From NCBI GenBank assembly GCA_023105745.1, contig JALGQZ010000015.1, positions 5,355,499 to 5,419,498 on the forward strand: 64,000 nucleotides of DNA, written 5' to 3'. The first letter of the stretch is position 1, and every line of letters begins with the position of its first letter. The notes under the pieces are model-generated. The model ran no database searches. It was given only the letters and a program-made list of their open reading frames with translations, and was not told where the DNA came from. Below are positions 24,775 to 34,031 of the stretch, one piece after another. Source of the stretch: Austropuccinia psidii (lineage: Eukaryota > Basidiomycota > Pucciniomycetes > Pucciniales > Sphaerophragmiaceae). Both the position numbers and the translations under genes were made by a program.

Positions 24775-26150
24775 ATGTCGTGCACGTTATGCACCAAGCG
24801 GGGTATCCCCTGCATTCGCTCCTCGACGACGAACGACGCTTGTGATGCTTGCCGACAAGCACACAAGAAATGTTCGTTCGTTGTCCGCCCCTTCCGACCA
24901 CGAGGCCAGACGAGTTCTCGCCCAAGACGCCCTCGCGAGGACTCCTTTGTGGTCGACGATGATGAAACCATTTCCGAGCGTGAATGGACGCCGGGCCCCC
25001 AAACAGGCCAACGGGAACGATTCCGGACGATTAGCCCTGTCCCCTCCAGTATCGATTTGTCCACTCCCCCTCCTAGGCCACCATCCGATGGTCACTTCAC
25101 TCCTCGACCGGAGCGAAGTGATTATCCGGCCGATGAAGGATGGCGATGGCGAGAGGACATTCGAGCTTGGGCTGATCGTCACCATGTCTTGTCACCGATG
25201 GGATTCAAACGCCAAAGTAAGTTTTATTTCTCCTCTTTATCTCATTTCTCTTCACGCAATAATACTGACTTTTTTCCATTACTCATAGAACCAAACCCCC
25301 CGAATCCCCCCCGACACGACTCTCCCGTTCCCAGTTTGCCTCGCGAGCAAACCCCCCGGCAACCCACTCCAGGCCCGAGTGGCACCCGATGGTCTGAGGA
25401 ATTATTCCGTGGTAAGCAGCCAAAGTTTCATTTCATTTTCACTTTCACTTTCGAGTCGAGTGAACTGACTCTTACTCCTTTTTTAGAACCCTCCCGAACC
25501 GAAGAGCCACCTATTCCTGGCCCGAGTCCATCGTCCCAACCACCTGAGGACGATACGACTCGTGAGCCAGAACCTGAGGTGGCTCCTACGCAATCCACGG
25601 AGGAACCTTATGGTAAGTCACCCCTTCTTTCTCTTCGATCCATATTCACCTTTCCTCATTTTTTCTTCGACCGTCTCCAGATCGTCCCGCCACTCCTCGC
25701 TCGATCATCATCATCGACGATACGCCCGTGGGATCACCCCATCCCCCTCCCCCTCCCCCTCCCCCTTCTTCTTCACCGACTCCACCATCTTCCCCTTCCA
25801 CTCCAACCCCGGTTCCCTCCCCAGAGATCCCTTCCAGTGCCCCCGAGAACCCCAACGCCTCCTCCCCCCTGGTGCCAAGCTCGTCTCATTCTCACGATGA
25901 CGCTCGCCAGGAATTCACCGACCTGCGACCGACCCTAATGATTCCTCGAGCCATCGTCCACGATTCGATCAACCGAATCTTGTTGGAGCATCGTCGCTTG
26001 CTCCACATGATTCCTTTCGTGGATGCAACTCATCGAAATGAGATGCACCGGGAATTCCGGGAGGAACTAAACTCCCTCCTTGGCAAGGCAATGGAGGCTT
26101 ATCCAAAGGAGGACATCACCGGGATAGTCTCGAAATACTTAGAAAAATAA
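24775..26150 (+). CDS. Zn2Cys6 zinc-cluster protein of the transposon, four exons, 386 aa
   Basis: Probable DNA-binding regulator. Exons 24775-25216, 25289-25411, 25487-25612 and 25681-26150 join in frame (1161 nt) with GT-AG introns of 68-75 bp. Residues 3-35 hold C-x2-C-x6-C-x9-C-x2-C-x6-C, the spacing of the fungal Zn2Cys6 cluster, followed by a basic stretch (RPFRPRGQ, RPRRPRE). The middle is disordered, rich in Pro, Ser, Glu and Thr. The last 80 residues look helical (LEHRRLLHMIPFVDATHR, then REELNSLLGKAMEAY) and could mediate dimerisation. It is shorter than typical Zn2Cys6 factors and lacks their middle homology region. The element's CGG-N10-CCG palindromes are plausible targets. I recall very similar proteins as abundant in A. 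psidii, which fits a mobile gene. A role as simple structural zinc protein is possible. Confidence 0.82.
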
Positions 26151-26584
26151 AAAAATTTAAAAAAAAAATCATTATTTCCTCTATTTATTATTTGTAATAC
26201 TTTCTTTCATATAGATTTTTTGTATTGAATGATTGTTATTTTCCATTTCTATTACATTCTTTGCTCACGTTAAGTTATATTTTGTTCAATGGTTCAAATA
26301 TCCTATTGCATGAGAAAACGTTTTATAAGTGCCCTACCAAAGGTTTGAGTGAGTATTTGTTTGTGTGACCCTCTTTTTCTCAAAATGCCCCAATAGTTGC
26401 CGTTATCCTCTCCTATATTTTCTTCTCCCATGGTTTAGAGCCATACCCATTCTTAACTGTAAAAAAGCGGGAGGTTCCCGTATGTGAGCAATCGAGTCCA
26501 GATTCGTGAAACATGGCCTTTCCTATGGTCACACGCTATTAGTCTTACTCATGTATTGAATTGTTTAAATTGGCTAGAACCTTC
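26151..26584. other. 3' flank of the Cys6 gene
   Basis: AT-rich region with no supported gene; likely the 3' untranslated end and spacer before the minisatellite. Confidence 0.4.
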
Positions 26585-27165
26585 ACAAGCGTAAGGATTG
26601 GCGTGTGACTTGTCGGGAGGCTGCACAGGCGTAAGGATTGGCGTGTGAATTGTTGGGAGCCTGCACAGGCATAAGGATTGGCGTGTGAATTGTTGGGAGC
26701 CTGCACAGGCATAAGGATTGGCGTGTGAATTGTTGGGAGCCTGCACAGGCGTAAGAATTTGTCAGCATTGTTGGCAACCCTCCCATGCGTAAGGATTGGC
26801 GTGTGAATCGTCGGAAGCCTGTACAGGCGTAAGGAATTTTAGCACTTTTGGGACCCTCCCCAAGCATAAGGATTAGCGTGTGAATTGTTGGGAGCCTGCA
26901 CAGGCGTAAGAATTGGCGTGTGAATTCTTGGGATCCTGCACAGGCTAAAGAAAATTTCAGCATTGTGGGGAAGCTTCACAAGCGTAAGAATTGGCGTGTG
27001 AATCGTCGAAAGCCTGTAAAGGCGTAAGGATTGGCGTGTAAACTTTTGGGAGCCTGCACAGGCATAAGGATTGGCGTGTGTAGCGATGGCCCCCCGCATA
27101 GGCGTAAGGAACTTTTAGCATTGTCAGAACCTGCACAAGCATGAGGATTCGCGTGTGAAGCATTG
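26585..27165 (-). repeat. 40-bp minisatellite, about 14 units
   Basis: Units of 40 bp such as CTGCACAGGCGTAAGGATTG followed by GCGTGTGAATTGTTGGGAGC. The middle ones are near-identical and the edges degenerate. Minus-strand open frames (repeated NPYACAGSQ-type peptides) are a by-product of the period and are not called. Units abut with no unique spacers, so this is not a CRISPR array. Confidence 0.88.
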
Positions 27166-27197
27166 GCATCCTGGACAATAGCAACAAACCAGGACCG

Positions 27198-27223
27198 ATG
27201 TACGATGGCATGCCACCGTACAT
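27198..27223. promoter_or_regulatory. Palindromic site P3
   Basis: 26-bp near-perfect palindrome, half-site ATGTACGATGGCA with one mismatched pair. The core is CGA-N10-CCG. It lies between the minisatellite and the 3' end of the TET-like gene, so it does not fit a simple promoter role for the adjacent genes. Confidence 0.6.
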
Positions 27224-27347
27224 AATCCACTTCACCCCTTTTTCATGTGAGACACCCCATCTCCGGCACTCGAATCCATCCAATCCTGGTGTATATTGTC
27301 CTCTGCCTTACCTCACCATTACTTACCCAACCCACTTGCAAATCTCC

Positions 27348-28692
27348 TCATTCTTTGAATCGGCATGAGATTGTATTACCATCCCTGATTTGATAGCCCG
27401 CTCTCTCGCCAATCTCATAATAGCCATTGCTTTTTTGCCGCATTGTTTTTGCTAACCTGCTTGAGCATTGTGCGGACATACCCACTAGTGTCGTGCTTTC
27501 GTTGTCCTGTGCTGGATCAGTATAATGAACAAATGTACTACTGGCCCACACTACCTGAATGAGCCCATGACATGTGGATAGATCAATCCAAAAATGCTCA
27601 TTTGGGAAAATCAATTTTCCCCCTGTACACCGCTTTGACGCATCTCTTTGAATTTGGCCGGTCCGCTTATCAGCTTGAAACCACCATCCCGAAGCATACA
27701 GCGATGCATCCTTATCAACATGAGGTGCGTTTTTGAATCCATTCATGGTGAAAGTGAGTGCGGAAGCGAACTCGAATGCACCCTGATTTGCCGGAATATC
27801 GCCTTCATAGTTTACTTGATCAAAAGACGGAACCCCCAATGAGTTGTAGCAATTTTGAATCTTCTGAAATAAATTATCCCCAACATATCGTAAGGATTGA
27901 CCTAGAATGCGACCCACCGAGCTAAGATTGGCACCTCGGTCCCGCCATTCATCTTTTGCATTTTCAATTTTGCCAGCACTACCATACAGACCAAATTGTT
28001 CATTCTTCGTGGTGCATTTGCGCCACCCAATCGCGAACATAAATCCCTCCAGTAATGCTCCATTTGTTGCAATAGGGTCAGTGAACCTCTTTTCGCGAAA
28101 TAAGAATTGTGATAATTCATCCCATTGATTGACCTCGACTTCACTCATTGTTGTGAATGGTCGGAATTCAACAAGGGCAATGAGTAATCCGGTTGAAGAG
28201 AAAATTGCCACACGGCCAAAGTGAATGCGTTTGATCTGATTGACATCCACAACCCTCCGAATTTCACTTGGGGTGATATTTGCTGATACTGGCATTGATA
28301 TTTGTGCTGTTGGGCGAGAGGAGGAAAAAAACCTATTCATTCGGGTCGTTTTGCGCTCATTTGTCTTTTGGGATCTGCTACTATTCCCGAGTGGTTGCGG
28401 GATCACTATGTGTTGAAGCACACAAGATATCAGATACTGCCAAGGAGCTTTCTTCGGCACACATCCTTTGACTTCCCTGTTGGAGCCCACATGACATTGG
28501 CACAATCTGAACCGACTAAAGCCCATGTTCTTCAGTGGGGCCCAATGAGGGTGCCACATAAATGTGGAAGCATATATATATATCTATATATATACACTGA
28601 GATTAAGCGAGTAACTCACACTTTCCTTCCTCAGCCCGACGCTTTCTCGCGAGTTCCCTTTTACGCTCTTTTCCTTTTTTCGTGAATGGCAT
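27348..28692 (-). CDS. TET/JBP-like 2OG-Fe(II) oxygenase carried by the transposon
   Basis: Belongs, by recognition, to the Tet-like 2OG-Fe(II) oxygenases expanded in basidiomycetes; relatives oxidise 5-methylcytosine in DNA or RNA. The main exon reads 28559-27348 without interruption (403 codons if begun there). In that numbering an HxD pair sits in KNAPHVDKD near 281-283, and a distal His in FVHYTDPAQ near 343, matching the H-x-D...H iron site. The region ahead includes LIFPNEHFWIDL and GLIQVVWASS. A probable first exon starts at ATG 28690-28692 (MPFTKKGKERKREL, very basic, NLS-like) with a donor near 28620 and an acceptor just upstream of the RFRLCQCHVG segment. That splice is tentative, so the exact N-terminus is unsure. 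Substrate is inferred from the family only. Confidence 0.78.
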
Positions 28693-29269
28693 GCTTTCAG
28701 CAGAAAATGAAATGAAACCGAATGATTACTGATTTCTTAATATCACCTAAATTGGATTGCGATGGATGAATCTTTTTTAATTGCGGCTAAAAAGAAAGCT
28801 CACGCCTGACCTTGGCAAATTCACGATCTCAAATACCTGAACCTGAAAATTGCAGTGGATAGTGCATTATTCAATTTTACACATTGATGTTCCCATGCAA
28901 TCACTTTCCAATCCAGCAATTTGGAATATTGCAAGCACACGCAAATGCAATATGCATCCTGCTGCGGATCCCTAGTTATCCCACTCCTCTTGAAAGACAC
29001 AGGAACCTTTTGCCTATTATGGGCTGGCGTGAAGTGATACACGCGACCTCCCGCAATGCCCCCGCGTGTGCTACTCGCGGGCACAACGCCTGACTCAGCT
29101 TGCGTCTTGTCGGAGTCTTCGCAATGATGTACGGAGGCATGCCGCCGTACAATTACTATTGGTACTCAGACTGTGGCATCCGGGCAGTAGTAGGATAGGA
29201 AGTCATGATTATTAAATTCATAAATCACTTTGCAAAATTAAATTACAATCTATCTAGTACAAAGCTAAT
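28693..29269. promoter_or_regulatory. Promoter region of the TET-like gene
   Basis: 577 bp with no supported gene. It contains palindrome P4, 436 bp upstream of the likely TET-like start. On the left it borders the basic first exon; on the right it is the 3' flank of the 677-aa gene. Confidence 0.45.
29128..29151. promoter_or_regulatory. Palindromic site P4
   Basis: 24 bp, arms TGTACGGAGGCA and TGCCGCCGTACA, one mismatched pair, core CGG-N10-CCG. Lies upstream of the TET-like gene. Confidence 0.62.
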
Positions 29270-31512
29270 CTAAAACGGGTCAATCCTGGTTGTGAGTTTA
29301 GCTGACCTGGGTACCGTCAAGGTGACCTCATCACTTGAACCAAGCCCGCGATTCGCCACCCAGGCATCACCAAAGTCTAATACTAAGCATCGTGCAAAAT
29401 CAAATCTAAGAGGTACAGTGGGGTTAAAAGACTCTGATGAGAAGAAACTTTTATTCAGTAAATTACATATATACTTATTAGTACGTAGCCACACTGGCTC
29501 CACTAGATTTTTACCCTCTGAAAGTTTTGCGGAAATGTCAATTAGTGCTAAAGCCCCTTTAACTGAGCTTGTTCTCCAGTCATCTGAGCATACCATCAAA
29601 CCACGAACCCCCGCCGCACAGAATGCCGCTAATATACCATAGCAAATTCGATTGATTCCAAGATTCTTGTGACACGCCAAAAGATCTTTGATGGCCTCAT
29701 TTTTTTTTGAGTTTGTGAGTTTGCCTTTGATGCCATTAACTTCGACCTTTGTATGTGCACGTACCATGTTGTACGCAATCATCAAATGGATAACTGTATC
29801 CATTAGATCCTCCAGGTTCTTGTGCGGCTTTGTGGATATCTCATTGTCAGCCCCGCCACCTTCAATGCTGAGTTGGGTTGCACGTTGCTTCGATTTACTC
29901 AAGCAGGAGGCAAGGTATTCAACTGCTCCCCGTTCGAGTCCAAGAGGATCGGTCGAATTTGATGTTGGTGCAACATATGGTTTGGGTGCAATCACATCGT
30001 ATGAGACTAAACTAATGGATTCAAACATAACATTTGCCCAAAAATGTTTAACTGGATTGGCGGGGTAAAGAAGGCTCTGAACCATTTTGAAGAAGGAGTG
30101 TTCAGATTTTGGGAGATTATCTGGAGGTTTAGCTGATTCCTTCATCAATTTGAGATTCCAAATGTTGTGATCAAAAAACGCTTCTGTTTCGGTTGGCTTA
30201 AAAAAATCTAACCCTGTATATTGCAATTTATATCACCAGTCAACAGCCAATAATCAAGTATCATGCACAAAGATAAAAAAAAAACTCACCTGCCATCTCA
30301 AGGTCCTGCAGCCAAGCCGACATTTTAAGATCTCGGTTACTGATCACCTTAATACCAACGGGCAGGAATGTATGAGCATCCTTTGTTGGTAAATTGTCCC
30401 ATCTATTTTTGTAAATCCTATTGATATTATCAAGCCCCCTTTTCCATGATTGTTGAGTAATATTGGAATGATAATTCAAAACGCCTGCAAACTCTTCCAT
30501 GCGGGATAAAAATATTCCTTGAAAATTTGCAGCGGATGACACTTCGGGCTCAGCGTCGGGAATTATATCAGTCATATCTCGTCCCATTGTATCATGTTTA
30601 ATTGTTTCCCTTTCTTGAAAGGCTTGAATATTCCGAGGAGAGGCGGGAGGGGTTGCATCATGCATTGTTTCATTGGGTATCGGGGGACTTTCAGTATGTG
30701 GAGCTTCATCATGGATTGTTTCATTGAGTATTGGGGGGGGTTCAGTATGCGGAGGTTCATTATCAATATGGTCCCCTTCAACATTGATAATTTCATCACC
30801 TTGATCGCGAGAATCGTTTGCGGCTTCAAAGGTACGGCGTTTTTTGTTTGTTTTTTTGGTCGCATGTATATTTGGTCTTTTTCCTAATCCTTTGCCTGGA
30901 AATCCAATTACGACTCGAGATCCTTCAGGTAGAGATTCTCCCACCTCCACACCTGCCCATATATTGTAAGCAGCTATTTTTATCAATTTTGTTTTGAATT
31001 AGTAATGGACTTACGGTTCAAATCCATTTTGAGCAGGCTCATGGCTTCAGCAATCTTTTGACGCACATAATCAGGAATTTTACTATCATTTTGGATTTTT
31101 TCGAGCCTTGGGATTGTTTGAGCAATGTTGGAGACAAATTGTTCCTTGGATATAATTTCCACCTCCCCACTGAAAATTACATCATCTTGCCCATCATCTT
31201 CTGTCGGTGCACAAGGTTCAACAGTCTTTTCCTTCTCATAACTTTTAAAATTCGGTTTCTGAGAGCTTGGAGGCTGCCCTGAAATAAAGGCTATGACACA
31301 ATATCAGGTTTTGAGAGATTTGAAATATTAAAGATGGATGCATACTCACATTCCGGAAGAACTGGTGGATCTTGATTATCTTCATGTGACTGGCTCTCTA
31401 CTTCAATGCCTAATTCACGACTACTGGCGATATCAGAGATTTCACTTCCACTCTCTGGGGCTGAAGTTGGTCGTTCATTGAATTCTGTTGAATTTCCCGG
31501 GGTTCGGGCCAT
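29270..31512 (-). CDS. Unknown 677-aa protein of the transposon, four exons
   Basis: Not recognised as a named family. Exons 31512-31350, 31278-31015, 30952-30290 and 30213-29270 join in frame (2034 nt); introns have GTGAGT or GTAAGT donors and CAG acceptors. The N-terminal half is acidic and probably disordered, with a basic NLS-like patch (KKTNKKRR) and two copies of a short PHTEPPPILNET-like repeat. The C-terminal 330 residues are ordered, with KHFWANVMFESISLVSYDV, MDTVIHLMIAYNMVRAHTKV, and a Cys-containing hydrophobic segment ICYGILAAFCAAGVRGLMV that is too interrupted to call a membrane span. No catalytic motif is evident. All splice phases agree, which supports one real gene. It could be an accessory DNA-binding or structural factor of the element; that is a guess from context. 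Confidence 0.72.
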
Positions 31513-32048
31513 AGCGGAGGTAGTTTATTAAGCAAATAGATGGTGACGAGTTGATTGCTAACTTGTTTGAAAATTTTTTGATAAAAGATCCAAATTCGAG
31601 AAAAAAGGTGCAAATGCGATTTGTCGGGAAATTGAAGGAGGCGATGTTTTGCAAATTATTTCATATCATGCAAATGAAATCACTTCCCTGTGAGACATTG
31701 AATAAAGTTGACTAGTGAGAAACCTACTAAAGTCAACTTTTGAACTATTCAATGCTCATGAGGTAAGGACTAAGCAAAGTGTTCATTTGATTGATATGAA
31801 ATAAAATGGTTTTGTCGGCGAAACAGGAGACACAATTCTTGTCTTAAATAGTCCACTTATTAGGTTTTAATTTGTGAGTCTCATGATTTAAACCCTAGCC
31901 ACAACATGGTGAATATACTGACCAATATCCCCTTAGGTCCTGTTGGCAGAGAAGGCCACTCAGCATATTTCGGCAATTGCGTTCATCGTGTACGCCAACA
32001 AGCCACCGTACTGTACACTATGGATGTAATACGGAAGCGTGAGGAGGG
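31513..32048. other. Promoter side of the 677-aa gene and approach to the right minisatellite
   Basis: No supported gene. Contains degenerate palindrome P5 (31989-32012) and the sequence runs directly into the minisatellite. Confidence 0.4.
31989..32012. promoter_or_regulatory. Degenerate palindromic site P5
   Basis: Aligns without gaps to the P2-P4 consensus at 18 of 24 positions; right half GCCACCGTAC is exact, left half begins TGTACGC. Core CGC-N10-CCG. Lies 477 bp upstream of the 677-aa gene ATG. Confidence 0.4.
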
Positions 32049-32520
32049 TAAGCGTTGTCGGAGGCATGTCGGGAGGGCACTACATGAGCGTAAGGATGGT
32101 AAGCAGTGTCGGGAGAATGTCGGGAGGGAGGGTAAGCGTTGTCGGAGGCATGTCGGGAGGGCACTACATGAGCGTAAGGATGGTAAGCAGTGTCGGGAGA
32201 ATGTCGGGAGGGAGGGTAACTGTTGTCGGAGTCATGTCGGGAGGGCACTACATGAGCGTAAGGATGGTAAGCAGTGTCGGGAGAATGTCGGGAGGGAGGG
32301 TAACTGTTGTCGGAGGCATGTCGGGAGGGCACTACATGAGCGTAAGGATGGTAAGCTGTGTCGGAGGCATGTCGGGAGGGCACTACACAAGCGTAAGGGT
32401 CATCAGTGGTGTCGGAGGCATGTCGGGAGGGCACTACATGAGCGTAAGGATGGTAAGCGTTGTCGGAGGCATGTCGGGAGGGTACTACACAAGCGTGAGG
32501 ATGGTAGGGGCGGGGGTGTG
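32049..32520 (+). repeat. Right minisatellite, compound units of about 50-85 bp
   Basis: Tandem blocks built from GTCGGAGGCATGTCGGGAGG, GCACTACATGAGCGTAAGG and ATGGTAAGCAGTGTCGGGAG. The repeated plus-strand peptide (GRALHERKDGK) is a by-product of the periodic sequence, so no gene is called. It sits near the right terminal repeat as the 30-bp minisatellite sits near the left. Confidence 0.82.
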
Positions 32521-32699
32521 AAAGCGTAAGGAGTGGTGAGGACGGAGAGGGGCGGGCAGTGTCGGAGTCTCATCCGGATGGAGGGCGGTGCGGGTGCGTA
32601 AGCATGCTAAGCGTCGGGGAGGCGGAAGCCAATGAGGTGAAATTACACGAACGTTGCGCATAGTGTTGAAATGGGTTTGGGCTTTGAGTGACATTCTCA

Positions 32700-32817
32700 T
32701 GTGACACATGTGACGATTGACGTTGTCTTGACGCTGACGTGACGTGACCCACTAAATCCAGTGACTATAAAGTGACACTAACGCGACTGAAGCAAGATTT
32801 TATACTGACCGCGGTGC
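32700..32817 (-). repeat. Right subterminal repeat cluster
   Basis: Several TGACG/GACGT motifs (for example TGACGATTGACGTTG and GACGCTGACGTGACGTGAC) just inside the right end, the inverted counterpart of the ACGTCAAGC cluster at the left end. Confidence 0.6.
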
Positions 32818-32863
32818 GACGTGAAGTCAATCGCCGACGATTGACGCGAGATTCGCCCTGGTG
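32818..32863 (-). repeat. Right terminal inverted repeat of copy 2
   Basis: 46 bp ending GATTCGCCCTGGTG, reverse complement of 12041-12086 with two mismatches, followed by the TAT target duplication (32864-32866). Confidence 0.92.
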
Positions 32864-32866
32864 TAT

Positions 32867-33024
32867 ACTGGCCACATCTCAATATTCATAAAGCTGTTGG
32901 TTTTGTTTATGGACACTTGATTATATCTGAAGAAGACATAGAAGGTAATTGTGGATTGTATTATAACAAAGTGATGTCATGTGGACTGTTTTTAATGATA
33001 AAACCATTATTTCATTATATTTAG
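32867..33024 (+). pseudogene. Tnp2 transposase pseudogene (copy 1), 3' end
   Basis: Last 50 or so codons of the decayed transposase, separated from the rest (9056-12040) by the 20.8-kb insertion. Still reads GHLIISEEDIEGNCGLY and ends with TAG at 33022-33024. Confidence 0.85.
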
Positions 33025-33915
33025 TATCTTTTTTTTTGCTTAAAATATAGTGATAAAATAATGCAATTATCTCATATTCATTAGGAATATCTCTAAAGAA
33101 ATAACTGCCTCAATATTTGTTGACAGGAACATGCCATTGTGACAAGTAAAACCCATGAGTTCACATTGCCACAAATAAAATACTATTTTGAACTTGGGTA
33201 CAGTGTGAATAAGCCAATTTCAATGATCAAATTACCCACACACTCACATATCACAGGATCTAAAATGACATAACTCCACTATCATTCCATTGGAAGGGGA
33301 ATAGGCCCATGAAACAAGTTGGCCTCAGCATGACATTATGTCCATGAGAGTTTGGATGTTTATAAGCTGCAAGGGGCTGGTCACATGCCCCTAGTGAGTT
33401 CTGTGTGCATGTAGGTTTCAAAATATTACCCCTGCACATGCTTTTGCTTTTGTGTGCATGTCACACTTACTCACCTGCCGCATTGTGTCGTTGGCTCCAC
33501 ATGTTTCACCTGAAAATTGTTGATGCTGCTTAACATTAGGCCCTCAAATTCTTTTGCCTTTGTATGCATGTCACACTTACACACCTGCACCCACAGAACT
33601 GTGCGGCTGGCTTCACCTGTGTCACACACAGCTTTTCAATTCCTCTCATGCCAAGTTCTATCATGGATGACCTGGGGAAGTCACACACCCCTTCTCTAAA
33701 TCAAGACTGGCCAAAGGACCTCTTTGATGTGTTTATGTGGAAATAGGTGGGTATTTTGTTATTTTTCCCAACCTTTGGATGGTTACAGGAGGATCAGGTG
33801 GTGAGGAATCTCAGTTGAAGGCACAGGGGAACCAATATTGGTGGTTGTCATTTTGTGTAAGACCAGAGTGTGATGAGTGCTCAATGTTTACTTGATTTTT
33901 GCTTGACTTGAGCTT

Positions 33916-33961
33916 GACATGAAGTCAATTTCCAATGATTGACACAAAATTTTCCCTGGTG
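33916..33961 (-). repeat. Decayed terminal repeat of copy 1
   Basis: Reverse complement begins CACCAGGGAAAATTTTGTG. The length matches the copy 2 repeat, but its four or more CpG sites have all been replaced. Confidence 0.88.
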
Positions 33962-34031
33962 TTGAAAGTCAAGTTAAAAGCAGGCTGGAGCTGGATTGTA
34001 CCTGCTACCCCTCCCAGCAGGGACATCCTTT

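Larger units (their letters stand above)
12041..32863 (+). mobile_element. 20.8-kb CACTA/EnSpm-like DNA transposon (copy 2), apparently intact
   Basis: The ends are 46-bp inverted repeats (12041-12086 and 32818-32863) differing at two positions, beginning CACC(G/A)GGGCGAATCTCG. The element is flanked by TAT on both sides (12038-12040 and 32864-32866), and removing it with one TAT rejoins the sequence of copy 1. CAC termini, a 3-bp duplication, subterminal short repeats and a Tnp2-type transposase together fit the CACTA (CMC/EnSpm) superfamily. Gene order: Tnp2 transposase (-), unknown 645 aa (+), SNF2 helicase (-), Zn2Cys6 protein (+), TET/JBP-like oxygenase (-), unknown 677 aa (-). All frames stay open after splicing. 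CpG content is high compared with copy 1 and the later AT-rich DNA, consistent with a recent arrival. Confidence 0.9.
32864..33961 (-). mobile_element. Copy 1 transposon, right part with its terminus
   Basis: Continues the sequence interrupted at 12040 and aligns in reverse complement to 12041-12970 of copy 2. It ends at 33961 with a decayed terminal repeat. The minisatellite of copy 2 is here only a degenerate trace of GTGTGCATG words. The right flank of copy 1 begins TTG. Confidence 0.9.

Noticed and set aside
26585..27165. CRISPR-like regular repeats
   Set aside because: The 40-bp units abut each other with no unique spacers, and the sequence is fungal; it is a minisatellite.
31906..32529. 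207-aa basic repeat protein
   Set aside because: The open frame is produced by the minisatellite; other frames of the same stretch are open too.
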